Source: Clostridia bacterium | GTDB taxonomy: Bacteria > Bacillota > Clostridia > Oscillospirales > CAG-272 | Assembly: GCA_017462385.1 (NCBI GenBank) | Contig: JAFTRE010000010.1 | Location: forward strand, 62,001 to 126,000 | Direction: 5' to 3' | DNA: 64,000 nt | In this document: piece after piece, positions 35,328-43,994 of the stretch | Layout of the letters: the number at the start of each line of letters is the position of its first letter | Numbering within the stretch: position 1 is the first letter of the stretch | Program-made: the position numbers and the translations under genes | The notes under the pieces: generated by a model | What the model saw: the letters and a program-made list of their open reading frames with translations, nothing else | Databases searched by the model: none | Told to the model about the DNA's origin: nothing

Positions 35328-36887
35328 ATGAGCACAACGCAAAAACAGCGCAAAAACATACTTTTTATTCTTACCGATGACCAGGGTGCATGGGCTATGC
35401 ACTGTGCGGGCAACGATGACATACACACCCCCAATCTCGACCGCCTTGCCGCCTCGGGTGTCCGCTACGAAAACTTTTACTGCGTCTCTCCCGTCTGCTC
35501 TCCCGCCCGGGCTTCAATTTTATCGGGCAAGATCCCCTCTGCTCACGGCGTCCACGACTGGTTGGACAAGGGACTTATCGACGAATCCTCCTGCTCGGAC
35601 GATCTGCTCGAGGCCTTTGCCATGGACGACCCGCCCTTTGATTACCGCTGGCCCAAGCACGCCCTCAAAGGTGACCGCGCCATCCGCTATCTCGACGGAC
35701 ACAAGACTTTTACCGAGGTGCTGCACGACAACGGCTATACCTGCGGTATTTCGGGCAAATGGCACGTCGGCGCGGCCGATCAGGTTCAGGCGGGCTTTGA
35801 CGATTACTGGAAAACACTTGCCATCGGCGGCGGCGACTACTATTTCCAGGTCGGACTCGAGGACGGTAAAATGCGCCCTCTGCCGGGTCAGTACGTCACC
35901 GATTACATAACCGACAACGCGCTCAAATTTCTTGACGAACGCAATACCGAAAAGCCTTTCTGCCTGTGCGTTCACTACACGGCGCCGCACTCACCGTGGT
36001 CGGAGGGAAGTCACCCCGAGGAGTACATGGCAATGTACCGCGACTGCCCCTTTGATTCCATACCCGAGGAGCCGCCACACAAGTGGAGTCCCGGCGCCGA
36101 CAAGACCTGGGCCGAATGGAGCTCGGTTCCCCATCCCGGTGTCCGCTTTATCCGCGCAAAATACGCCCCCATCCGCGAGACGTGGAGCGAATACCGCCGT
36201 GAGTCGCTGACGGGCTATTTTGCCGCCGTCACGGCGATGGACGCCGCAGTCGGCCGTCTGCTCGACAGACTTGAAGCAGATGGGCTCACCGAGGACACCT
36301 TAGTCGTGTTCACCAGCGACAACGGCAGCAACATGGGTCACCACGGCATTTTCGGCAAGGGCAACGGCACATATCCCGTCAATATGTATCAGACCTCCAC
36401 CTGCGTACCCGGTCTGTTCTCCTGCCCCGGCACTATTCCCGCAGGTCGCGTCCTGCCCAATATCCGCAGTCACTACGACCTTTACGAAACCTTGCTTGAT
36501 TTCGTCGGCATCGACTTCCGGAAAACGGACGACATGCCGGGCGAGAGCTTTGCCGCCGAGTTGCTCGGCAAAGCACCCGCCGAGCAAAGCGACGCGGTGG
36601 TCTACGACGAATACGGCCAAACACGCATGATATGCACGCGCGGCAACGACGGCTTTTTGAAGCTTGTGTGGCGCGGCGAGGACGGCCCCGCCGAGTTCTA
36701 CGATCTTACTGCCGACCCCGGCGAGCGCATAAATCTTATCGACAATCCCGCCTATGCCGACAAGATAGCCGTCATGAGGTCGCGGCTTATCGCGTGGTTC
36801 GAAAAATACGTCAATCCCAAGCTTGACGGCTCCAAAGAGGACGTCCGCGGCAAGGGGCAGATCGACAGTCATACGTTTATTAAATAA
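35328..36887 (+). CDS. sulfatase (formylglycine type)
   Basis: 519 aa, no signal peptide. Alkaline-phosphatase-like fold: FILTDDQGAW metal site, VCSPARASILSGK carrying the formylglycine Cys (about 57; CxPxR), GKWHVGA, and FTSDNGSNMGHHG second metal site. Cys-type, so it needs a radical-SAM maturase not encoded here. GGAAAGGG ribosome binding site. Cotranscribed with the TIM-barrel gene; probably degrades an imported sulfated glycan fragment or small sulfate ester. Confidence 0.92.
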   Translation: MSTTQKQRKNILFILTDDQGAWAMHCAGNDDIHTPNLDRLAASGVRYENFYCVSPVCSPARASILSGKIPSAHGVHDWLDKGLIDESSCSDDLLEAFAMDDPPFDYRWPKHALKGDRAIRYLDGHKTFTEVLHDNGYTCGISGKWHVGAADQVQAGFDDYWKTLAIGGGDYYFQVGLEDGKMRPLPGQYVTDYITDNALKFLDERNTEKPFCLCVHYTAPHSPWSEGSHPEEYMAMYRDCPFDSIPEEPPHKWSPGADKTWAEWSSVPHPGVRFIRAKYAPIRETWSEYRRESLTGYFAAVTAMDAAVGRLLDRLEADGLTEDTLVVFTSDNGSNMGHHGIFGKGNGTYPVNMYQTSTCVPGLFSCPGTIPAGRVLPNIRSHYDLYETLLDFVGIDFRKTDDMPGESFAAELLGKAPAEQSDAVVYDEYGQTRMICTRGNDGFLKLVWRGEDGPAEFYDLTADPGERINLIDNPAYADKIAVMRSRLIAWFEKYVNPKLDGSKEDVRGKGQIDSHTFIK

Positions 36888-36894
36888 TCTCGAT

Positions 36895-37015
36895 ATTCGC
36901 CAAAGGCGAATATCATATCGAAACCAACCTATCAGCAAAGCGGATAGGTTGGTTATATCGAATTTGCCGAAGGCAAATATATCGAGATTGCTCGCTATGC
37001 GAGCAATCATATCGA
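36895..37015. repeat. hairpin array with ATATCGA spacers
   Basis: ATATCGA at 36915, 36955, 36979 and 37009 separates four hairpins of unrelated sequence: TATTCGCC-AAA-GGCGAATA, AACCAACCTATC...GGATAGGTTGGTT, ATTTGCC-GAA-GGCAAAT and GATTGCTCGC-TAT-GCGAGCAATC. No coding sense. It lies between the sulfatase stop and a terminator. Confidence 0.9.
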
Positions 37016-37023
37016 CAAAAAAC

Positions 37024-37060
37024 CGGGACAAAGAATCGTTTTTCTCTGTCCCGTTTTTTT
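37024..37060 (+). terminator. terminator after the hairpin array
   Basis: CGGGACA...TGTCCCG hairpin followed by TTTTTTT; ends the isomerase-sulfatase transcript. Confidence 0.85.
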
Positions 37061-37088
37061 GTCAGACTGTCATCGTTTCGCATATAAT
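37059..37088 (+). promoter_or_regulatory. promoter of the small-protein trio
   Basis: TTGTCA at 37059-37064 (overlapping the terminator tail), 18-bp spacer, TATAAT at 37083-37088. Confidence 0.7.
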
Positions 37089-37124
37089 GGCTATAGAACA
37101 CTATTTCGAAAGGATAAAATTATT

Positions 37125-37349
37125 ATGCAACTCGACAGAAACGCTATAGACCGTCTGCTCTCCATGAGCGATTCCCAACTCAAATTTATTATTACCAAGC
37201 TCGCCGTTGACAACGGTCTCGATCTCGCCACATTTAACATAAGCAGTACCGACATCGGCTCCATCCGCCGAGCACTCGCGAACGCCACCGACGCCGACCT
37301 CGCGCTCGCCACCGAACAGCTGACGCGGGGCAAGAGAGGCGGCCGCTGA
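37125..37349 (+). CDS. small conserved-looking hypothetical protein
   Basis: 74 aa from the ATG at 37125 (AAAGGAT upstream). Helical, soluble: MQLDRNAIDRLLSMSDSQL, ending TRGKRGGR. No family recognised. Its TGA overlaps the next ATG by one base, so the three small genes 37125-38383 form one operon. Confidence 0.7.
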   Translation: MQLDRNAIDRLLSMSDSQLKFIITKLAVDNGLDLATFNISSTDIGSIRRALANATDADLALATEQLTRGKRGGR

Positions 37350-37888
37350 TGGACGCTTACCGCCCGCCGACAGAGGACAGCGCGCCTTCCCCTCTCGGCG
37401 ATGCGCTCGGCTCATTGCTTTCCGACCCCGCGATGCTGTCGCGCATATCGTCACTGATGGGCGCACTGTCTGGCGGAAAGCCGGACAGTAACACTGCGGA
37501 CAGCGACACGGCAAGCGACGACGCGCAATCACAGTCTGCTTCGACACAAACTGCCGAGCCCGCACAGCCGGCAAACGCCCCCCCGCCCGGCAATCTCGAG
37601 GGGGGGCTGGCATCGGTGCTTTCAAATCCGGAGCTGATGGCAAAGCTGCCCGAGGTCATGGCAACACTTGCCCCAATGCTCACGGGCGGAAAGCATCAAA
37701 ACGATGAAAATTCCCACAAGGACGGCGACAAGGAGGACGGCAAGGATCAAAAGCACGCACAGTCCTGCGATAAAAGAATAGCACTGCTGCGCGCCCTCAA
37801 GCCGTATTTGAGCCCTCGCCGCTGTGAAGCCATCGACTATATCATTAAGCTCGACCGCATCGGAGACTTACTTCACACCTTAACATAG
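37349..37888 (+). CDS. hypothetical protein with low-complexity middle
   Basis: 179 aa. An N-terminal helical patch (LGDALGSLLSDPAMLSRISS) and a central one (LASVLSNPELMAKLPEVMAT) look like repeats of one motif, separated by Asp/Ser/Gln/Pro-rich low-complexity sequence. The C-terminal helix (DKRIALLRALKPYLSPRRCE) is conserved-looking. Probably cytoplasmic; no function assignable. Starts by 1-base overlap with the preceding gene. Confidence 0.7.
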   Translation: MDAYRPPTEDSAPSPLGDALGSLLSDPAMLSRISSLMGALSGGKPDSNTADSDTASDDAQSQSASTQTAEPAQPANAPPPGNLEGGLASVLSNPELMAKLPEVMATLAPMLTGGKHQNDENSHKDGDKEDGKDQKHAQSCDKRIALLRALKPYLSPRRCEAIDYIIKLDRIGDLLHTLT

Positions 37889-37912
37889 CACCCAAGAAAG
37901 GTTTGGTAACGT

Positions 37913-38383
37913 ATGTACGCTAAGGAGATACGTCCGCAAAGAAGGTCGCCCTACATCACCCCACCCCAAAATTACAGCGGAACGGCATTTTCGGACACAC
38001 CGCCCGACATGCCCCCCGTAGCACAGCCGATCGCCGTGCCGCAATATGATACGCCGACCGCCGTCTCAGAGTCTGACGACCAACAGCCCGAGCTTGACGC
38101 CGCCGAGCAAGTCGAAGCGGAGAGCATCCCTGCGGGATCGGAGACAAGAGAGCCCGCCGCCGAGGCGCACAGCGAGCCAAGCGAGCCCGCCTCGGCCGCG
38201 CCTCGGCGCCCCGTGCAAAAAGGAATTTTGGCGTCGCTCATTCCGCCCGGTTTTTCGGACAGCTGCAACAGTGAGTTCGGATTTGAAGAGCTTTTGCTGG
38301 TCGGACTGATCTTTTTGCTGTCGCAGGGCGAGCGGGACACCGACATGCTGCTGATACTGTCGCTCCTGCTGTTTTATAGGTAG
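37913..38383 (+). CDS. hypothetical protein with C-terminal hydrophobic pair
   Basis: 156 aa. The N-terminal 100 residues are Pro/Glu/Ala-rich and disordered. The C-terminus, EELLLVGLIFLLSQGERDTD then MLLILSLLLFYR, holds two short leucine-rich hydrophobic stretches split by charged residues, a pattern I associate with small clostridial hypothetical proteins. AGAAAGG ribosome binding site. Ends with TAG, showing TAG is a normal stop here. Confidence 0.7.
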   Translation: MYAKEIRPQRRSPYITPPQNYSGTAFSDTPPDMPPVAQPIAVPQYDTPTAVSESDDQQPELDAAEQVEAESIPAGSETREPAAEAHSEPSEPASAAPRRPVQKGILASLIPPGFSDSCNSEFGFEELLLVGLIFLLSQGERDTDMLLILSLLLFYR

Positions 38384-38403
38384 CTCAAATTTGCCCGTGC
38401 GCA

Positions 38404-38432
38404 TTGACAAAACGCCTTTGCAGTGATATACT
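38404..38432 (+). promoter_or_regulatory. promoter of the nucleosidase fusion gene
   Basis: TTGACA, 17-bp spacer, TATACT at 38427-38432. Confidence 0.85.
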
Positions 38433-38462
38433 GATTATATACCACGGCAAAGGAACAAACAA

Positions 38463-39554
38463 ATGAAAAACCGTATTCTGAAAATATTTACCGAGCTGTG
38501 CCGGCATCATATCAGTGCACTGCTCGCCGTCACACTCATTGACATGGCGCTCGCACGGGCGGGCTCGTTTACAACAATATGCTTTTCGCTTCTGCTCCCC
38601 CAGCGCCTGCTTGTAGGTGGTGAGGCGGCGTTCTTAACTACCGATATGCTCAGCTTCCGCATTTACAGCTGGTTGCTTATCGCCGTTTGCTTCGCACTGT
38701 TTGTGCTGTGCATTGTTTTTTCTTACCGCCGTCCCGGTTGGCTGATATGCGCCGCCGTCATGACACTGCTCGACATAAGCGTCGCCGTCTGGTTTATAAT
38801 CAGCAAGCATGATGCCAGCTATTATGTCGATATCGCGGTGCACAGTTGGATAATTATCGCATTGATAGCGGGATATATACTGCAACGCGTCAGTAGCCGT
38901 CCCGCCAAGCCAACGTCAGATATCGCCGCAAACGCCCCTGTACAGGCAATTCCCGCAGCAGATGCCACGATCGGCATGACAGGTCTTGTTTTTGCCATGG
39001 AGGACGAGGCGCTTCAAGTACTCAGCCATTATGAGCTCGACAAAAAAGAGGTCATGGGGCATACCGTCTACTCGCGCGAGGGCGTAGGTATCACGGCAAT
39101 AATCGCGGGCATGGGCAAGGTATCGGCACAGGTCGCCACCTCAATACTCATTCATCTCGGCTGTGACCGCATCGTCAACATAGGCACCTGCGGCTGTACA
39201 AACGGCAAATATGCCCCCGGCTCGCTCGTTATTCCCAATGTTTTTTACGACGGAGACTTTGACCTTTCCATGCTTGATATAACCTCAAAGGATCCTGCGG
39301 GAGTAAACACCGTCGAGGTGGAGGTACCTGTTCCTTGTTACACTTATTCCACGTTTGTCACGGACGACCGCGCTCCCGACGGCATCGTCGAAATGGAGGC
39401 ATACGCTGTCGTGGCGCAATGCCGCGCGTTCGGCGTACCCGTAACGGTCATCAAAATCGTCTCGGACGGAGGTAACGTCGATGAATTCGAAGGCAATGTC
39501 GACTCGGTCATAACACGCCATCTGGACGAGATAAAACAAATTATCGAGGCGTAA
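38463..39554 (+). CDS. membrane-anchored MTA/SAH nucleosidase-like fusion
   Basis: 363 aa. Residues about 15-140 hold four hydrophobic segments. After a linker, residues about 170-363 match the phosphorylase/5'-methylthioadenosine nucleosidase fold: GLVFAMEDEAL (catalytic Glu region), IAGMGKVSAQVATSILI, NIGTCGC, VEMEAYAV (substrate-binding Met-Glu) and IVSDGG (catalytic Asp). Ordinary MTA/SAH nucleosidases are soluble and about 230 aa; an N-terminal membrane domain is unusual. It may handle adenosyl metabolites at the membrane. AAAGGA ribosome binding site. Confidence 0.82.
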   Translation: MKNRILKIFTELCRHHISALLAVTLIDMALARAGSFTTICFSLLLPQRLLVGGEAAFLTTDMLSFRIYSWLLIAVCFALFVLCIVFSYRRPGWLICAAVMTLLDISVAVWFIISKHDASYYVDIAVHSWIIIALIAGYILQRVSSRPAKPTSDIAANAPVQAIPAADATIGMTGLVFAMEDEALQVLSHYELDKKEVMGHTVYSREGVGITAIIAGMGKVSAQVATSILIHLGCDRIVNIGTCGCTNGKYAPGSLVIPNVFYDGDFDLSMLDITSKDPAGVNTVEVEVPVPCYTYSTFVTDDRAPDGIVEMEAYAVVAQCRAFGVPVTVIKIVSDGGNVDEFEGNVDSVITRHLDEIKQIIEA

Positions 39555-39588
39555 ATAAAAAGCTGTGCGTACGCACAGCTTTTTATTT
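39553..39588. terminator. bidirectional terminator between convergent genes
   Basis: AAATAAAAAGCTGTGCGT and its exact inverse form an 18-bp palindrome with T-runs on both strands. Confidence 0.92.
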
Positions 39589-41365
39589 ACGGTTCAAGAA
39601 GTAGCAATCCGTTAGCAACGGAGCGCAACGCGCCCTCCGAGGGACTGTTTTCGACTACAAACTCACCGCTCGCATTCTTCAGCACAAAGGTGGACGAGCC
39701 ACCGCCGTCAAGGTTGATAGCCTCCGAACAGCCAAGCGATGCGAACAGCTCGGCAAGGTCGGCAAGCGACGCGCCGTTTGAGATCGCGCTCTGTCTGCCG
39801 TCGACCACCATAAGGACCACGCTACCGTCCGGCTTTATGCCGACAGCAGTTCTCGGATGGCGTGTGTCACCAAACTCCGTGCCGACACCGAGGCTTGACG
39901 TAGCGTCATTTCTCAGCATTATGTGCGAGCCTCCGACTGCTGTCTCCAGCATGCCCTCATATTTTTCATATTCAGCCGCCGTGCCGATAACGGGCGTGCC
40001 GTCTTTGGTTATGCCAAACCACGGGCGGTCGCCGGTACCCGTCAGTGCGACGCCATCCTTAATGCAAAGCCCGCGCATAACATTTGTACCGCCCATATCG
40101 AAAAAGTCGGCATTGATACCCGCGATGACCTTTTTGCCGTTTGACACCGCCGCTTTTATCTGGTTTGGAATGTTCGACACCTTACCCGTTTCAGTTCCAT
40201 CCGAAGGCATAGAGGTAGCAAAGCTTGCTGCGCCGCTCTCCACCGTCAAAATATAGGCGCGGACGGGGGCACCGTCGGGGTCGTAATACAGCCGCTCCTC
40301 ATATGTTATGCCGTCGGCAACACTGCGCACTGTCACGCTGTCAAGGGACAATGAATTCGTTCCCTTTGGAATATAAATTCCCGTCACAGTTTCGCGGCCG
40401 AGCGAAACTGCCACATCTCCCTTGCCCTCCACGGCAAGATATTCCGCAACAAAGCGCGATGCGGCGCTTTTGCCGGTGCCGGACGACTTGAAATCAATAA
40501 TTATGTCATCGCCCGACTCGGTTATGTAATAGCGCGCCGTTCCGTAAGGCTTGAGGTCAAGGTGCGCGCCGCCCTTGTCGGCACAACCGAAATATATGGC
40601 GGGGCCGCCCTCATAGTCTGCAGTCGCGACAACGGACAAGACTTTGCCCGTCAGCTTATCCACCGCGTCAACAATAATATCAACGCCCGTCGCGGTCACT
40701 GTCTTTGCCACCAGCGTGTACTCGGAAATGTCGCGTTCGCCCAGCTTCAGTGAATTGATTTCATATGTATGCTTGTAGCTGTCCGTCGTGCCCGTCTCAA
40801 GCTGAACCGCACTGCCCGCCGACAAGACTTCCTCGGTCTGCTCGTTTTCCTCATAACCGACAACGTCCGCGAGAAATGCCCTTGCGGCCTCAAGTGTCGC
40901 TTCGGGCGACCCGCCGCAAATGGCGATAACATTTGGGCTTACAATGCGGTATTCCCAATCATAATACGAAAGCTGTGCCCCCAGCTCCTGCGACTCGGTG
41001 CGGTTGGTATCGCCCACAAGTATTTCAAACTCAAACGGTTCTATCTCATCGCCGACCCTTACAAAATCCGTTTTAAGCGCGCACCGAATGCCGTATGCGC
41101 TTTGAATGCCGCGATACAACAGCTGATACGCCTGTATCTCATACTCGCTCGCCTCATCCGCGCGAAGCAGCACAAAGCTGTCGGTCAGCGTAAATTTAAC
41201 GGGCGGCGCGGCCGTTGTCGTTTCAGCGGGCGTCGCATCAACAGGTGTATCCGCAGAGGTACTGTCCGAGGTATCGGCGGGAGTGTTATCACCGCATGCG
41301 GCGGCAGACAGCAGTAAGCATATCAGCAGCACCGCCGAAAGTATACGCAAATATGTATTTTTCAT
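39587..41365 (-). CDS. lipoprotein with phosphodiester glycosidase (NAGPA) domain
   Basis: 592 aa. Lipobox LSAAAC (Cys about 24) and a Thr/Ala/Pro linker. Residues about 60-330 contain the module shared with the GDPD lipoprotein at 9635 (EFEILVGDTNRTES, EYTLVAKT). Residues about 375-592 are the NAGPA domain: INADFFDMGG, HPRTAVGIKPDGSVVLMVVD and GCSEAINLDGGGSSTFV. The family removes GlcNAc from phosphodiesters or acts on cell-wall glycans; expected at the outer face of the membrane. TGGAGTG ribosome binding site; 12 bp after the upstream gene. Confidence 0.88.
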   Translation of the reverse strand: MKNTYLRILSAVLLICLLLSAAACGDNTPADTSDSTSADTPVDATPAETTTAAPPVKFTLTDSFVLLRADEASEYEIQAYQLLYRGIQSAYGIRCALKTDFVRVGDEIEPFEFEILVGDTNRTESQELGAQLSYYDWEYRIVSPNVIAICGGSPEATLEAARAFLADVVGYEENEQTEEVLSAGSAVQLETGTTDSYKHTYEINSLKLGERDISEYTLVAKTVTATGVDIIVDAVDKLTGKVLSVVATADYEGGPAIYFGCADKGGAHLDLKPYGTARYYITESGDDIIIDFKSSGTGKSAASRFVAEYLAVEGKGDVAVSLGRETVTGIYIPKGTNSLSLDSVTVRSVADGITYEERLYYDPDGAPVRAYILTVESGAASFATSMPSDGTETGKVSNIPNQIKAAVSNGKKVIAGINADFFDMGGTNVMRGLCIKDGVALTGTGDRPWFGITKDGTPVIGTAAEYEKYEGMLETAVGGSHIMLRNDATSSLGVGTEFGDTRHPRTAVGIKPDGSVVLMVVDGRQSAISNGASLADLAELFASLGCSEAINLDGGGSSTFVLKNASGEFVVENSPSEGALRSVANGLLLLEP

Positions 41366-41377
41366 ATCCGCACTCCA

Positions 41378-41722
41378 TCAATCAAGCACAACGGACTTTT
41401 TCTTACCGTTCTTATTTTTCGGATATTCTCTTATTCTTACGATATAGTCCATATTGACCGCCTCGGTATTCTTGCCATTGTCAAGCAATACGGCACCGTC
41501 GGTCACCTCTTTGACCGTGCCCGGGATCTGACTACCGTTAAATGTATATATCAAGCAATCCTTGCCGATAAATTTTTCAGCCAAAGCCTTCATTGGAAGC
41601 CTCTCCTTATTATCTTTTTTGTGTATTATATTACAAATCACATCCGCCTGTCGCTGTCTGTATATCATAACGAATATTATCACCCAAAGCATGCCAAGCG
41701 GGATATACATAGCAGGATTCAA
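41378..41722 (-). CDS. small membrane-anchored protein with DUF6897-like domain
   Basis: 114 aa using a TTG start at 41722, set by GGAGG four bases upstream; the ATG at 41710 is too distant from it. One N-terminal transmembrane helix (YIPLGMLWVIIFVMIYRQRQ), then about 65 residues with a small beta-barrel look (GKDCLIYTFNGSQIPGTVKE, AVLLDNGKNTEAVNMDYIVR) as in DUF6897. Function unknown. In an operon with the NAGPA lipoprotein. Confidence 0.7.
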   Translation of the reverse strand: MNPAMYIPLGMLWVIIFVMIYRQRQADVICNIIHKKDNKERLPMKALAEKFIGKDCLIYTFNGSQIPGTVKEVTDGAVLLDNGKNTEAVNMDYIVRIREYPKNKNGKKKSVVLD

Positions 41723-41745
41723 AATTTCCTCCTTATTATGGCAAA

Positions 41746-41772
41746 GCGCGGGAGGTCTATGACCTCCCGCGC
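41746..41772 (-). terminator. hairpin between the EF-G-like and DUF6897-like genes
   Basis: GCGCGGGAGGTC-TAT-GACCTCCCGCGC: strong GC stem, no U-run on either strand, so perhaps an mRNA stability or attenuating stem. Confidence 0.5.
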
Positions 41773-41783
41773 AAATGTAAGCA

Positions 41784-43847
41784 TTATGCCTCTTGAGATT
41801 TCTTGTATTCCTCAACGATCTTTGCGGTGATGTTGCCGGGAACGGTGTCATATCCGGTTACCGAATATTCCATCGAACCCAAGCCCTTGGACATAGCGCG
41901 CAGAGCGATCGGGTAATCCACGATTTCGGATTTGGGTACAAGCACCTGAATGGTGGTGTAACCGCTCTTGCCCTCTGCGGGGTTCATACCCATAACACTG
42001 CCGCGTCTCTTATTGACGTCACCCATGATATCGCCAACCAGCGAATCGGGAACGGTGACGAACATATCGCCTACAGGCTCAAGCAGCACGGGAGCCGCAA
42101 GCTCAAGGCACTTCTTATATGCGATCTGAGCCGCTGTCTTAAAGGAAAGCTCATCCGAGTCAACCGCGTGGTAGGAGCCGTCATAAAGATCTGCCTCAAG
42201 GCTTATCATCGGGAAACCTGCCGCGCCCTTGAGCATGGAGTCCTGCAGACCCTTCTCAACTGCGGGATAGAAGTTCTTCGGAACAGTACCGCCGACGACG
42301 GAAATATTGAATGTCAAGCCCTCAGCCTCACCGGGAGCAAAGCGGATCTTAACGTGGCCGTACTGACCCGAGCCGCCGTTCTGCTTCTTATGCTTACCCT
42401 CGACATCAACTCTCTTTGTGATCTTTTCGCGGTATGCGATCTTGGGCACATCGTATTTAACATTGACACCAAAGCGGTTTTTCAGCTTTGCGGCGAGAAC
42501 TGCAAGGTGCATATCACCGATACCGTGAACCAGCATCTGCTTGGTCTCGGCGTTATTCTCATAACGGATGGTGCGATCCTCCTCGCACATCTTGGTAATA
42601 GCCTGCGAGATCTTGGACTCATCAGCGGTGGAGGCGGGGATCATGGTCTGAGAATAATAGGGGGTGGGATATGTGATCTTGGCATACTCAAACGCGCTGT
42701 TCCAGGTCAGAGTATCGTTTGTATTGGTGTTATTGAGCTTTGCGACCATACCGATATCGCCGCAGCACAGCGAATCGACCTCGGTCTGCTTTTTGCCCTT
42801 CATGACGTAGATATGCGCCATCTTTTCGTTGTCGCCCGTGGTACGGTTTACAAGAGTAGCGTCCTTTTTAAGCGTACCGTTCATGACCTTGAAGAAGGAC
42901 ATCTTACCTACGAACGGGTCAGCGACCGTCTTAAAGACGAACATTGCGGGCTCACCATCGGGATTGATCTCCATCTCGCCGCCGTCAGCGAGCTTTTCGT
43001 TGCCCTTTGCGGTGTGACGCGGGAAGGAATCAGCCACCTTGTCAAGCAGTGTCCAAACGCCCCACAGCTTTGTAGCCGCGCCGCAGAATACGGGAATGAT
43101 ATCGCCGCGGATGATGCCCTCATGGATAGCGTTGAGCGCTTCCATGACGCCGATCTCCTCGCCCTCGAAATACTTCATCATCAGCTCCTCGTCGGCGCTG
43201 GCGACAGCCTCCATGAGCATGTCGCGGAAGTGAGCGGTGGACTCCATAGACTCCTCGGGAATGATCTCGACGCTATGGCGACCATTCTTATCGAAAACGT
43301 GAGCGGTCTGCTCGATAAGGTCGATAGCACCGACCACCTCACCGTTCTTGACCATAGGAATGGTCAGCGGGCAGACGGACTTGCCGAATTTATCGTGAAG
43401 CGCGTCCAGCACCTTGCCGAAACGGGCCTCGTTATCGTCAAATTTGTTAATGAAGAATGCTTTGGGCAGACCTGCGGCGGTGGCATAGTCCCATGCCAGT
43501 TCGGTTCCAACCTCGATGCCGGCTCTCGCGTCCATAACGATGACCGCGCTGTCGGCGACACGGATAGCCTGTGCGGCCTCACCCGTGAAATCAAGATATC
43601 CGGGGGTGTCGAGAACATTGACCTTGACATCCTTCCATGTCAGATTAGCGAGAGAGAGCGACAGCGAGAAACCGCGCGATATCTCCTCGGCATCATAGTC
43701 GCAAACAGTGTTACCGTCGGTGATCTTGCCAAGACGGTCGGTACCTCCGCTTATATACAGCATAGCCTCTGCCAGAGATGTTTTTCCGCATCCGCTATGT
43801 CCGAGTAACACAACATTTCTGATTTTTTTGGTATCCAAATTCGCCAT
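41784..43847 (-). CDS. EF-G-like translational GTPase (EF-G2 type)
   Basis: 687 aa, full EF-G domain order. G1 is GHSGCGKTS (16-24) instead of the canonical AHIDAGKT; G3 is DTPGYLDF, with Tyr84 where canonical EF-G has the catalytic His; G4 is NKFD. The domain IV region GGSGQYGHVKIRF and the C-terminal RRGSVMGM are retained. This matches the EF-G paralogue class found beside the housekeeping FusA, of uncertain role (ribosome-associated GTPase). AGGAGGT ribosome binding site, own promoter. Confidence 0.9.
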   Translation of the reverse strand: MANLDTKKIRNVVLLGHSGCGKTSLAEAMLYISGGTDRLGKITDGNTVCDYDAEEISRGFSLSLSLANLTWKDVKVNVLDTPGYLDFTGEAAQAIRVADSAVIVMDARAGIEVGTELAWDYATAAGLPKAFFINKFDDNEARFGKVLDALHDKFGKSVCPLTIPMVKNGEVVGAIDLIEQTAHVFDKNGRHSVEIIPEESMESTAHFRDMLMEAVASADEELMMKYFEGEEIGVMEALNAIHEGIIRGDIIPVFCGAATKLWGVWTLLDKVADSFPRHTAKGNEKLADGGEMEINPDGEPAMFVFKTVADPFVGKMSFFKVMNGTLKKDATLVNRTTGDNEKMAHIYVMKGKKQTEVDSLCCGDIGMVAKLNNTNTNDTLTWNSAFEYAKITYPTPYYSQTMIPASTADESKISQAITKMCEEDRTIRYENNAETKQMLVHGIGDMHLAVLAAKLKNRFGVNVKYDVPKIAYREKITKRVDVEGKHKKQNGGSGQYGHVKIRFAPGEAEGLTFNISVVGGTVPKNFYPAVEKGLQDSMLKGAAGFPMISLEADLYDGSYHAVDSDELSFKTAAQIAYKKCLELAAPVLLEPVGDMFVTVPDSLVGDIMGDVNKRRGSVMGMNPAEGKSGYTTIQVLVPKSEIVDYPIALRAMSKGLGSMEYSVTGYDTVPGNITAKIVEEYKKSQEA

Positions 43848-43893
43848 GATAAATTACCTCCTTAACTATAACGTCAGTTTGTTGCATATGTTC

Positions 43894-43922
43894 ATTATAT
43901 CTTATTTGAGCTTATTTTGCAA
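43894..43922 (-). promoter_or_regulatory. promoter of the EF-G-like gene
   Basis: Minus-strand TTGCAA (43922-43917), 17-bp spacer, TATAAT (43899-43894). Confidence 0.7.
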
Positions 43923-43994
43923 GAGCATTTGCATGATTTTGTCATTGCAACGACATAGAAATCCGGCGCCGTTTTTTGTGAGTTTTGCACAAAA

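Noticed and set aside
41793..43808. 671-residue plus-strand open frame opposite the EF-G-like gene
   Set aside because: It is the antisense shadow of a well-conserved GTPase gene, lacks a ribosome binding site and has no recognisable domain. Many similar antisense frames (for example 955-1806, 7187-8104, 58105-59415) were dropped for the same reason.
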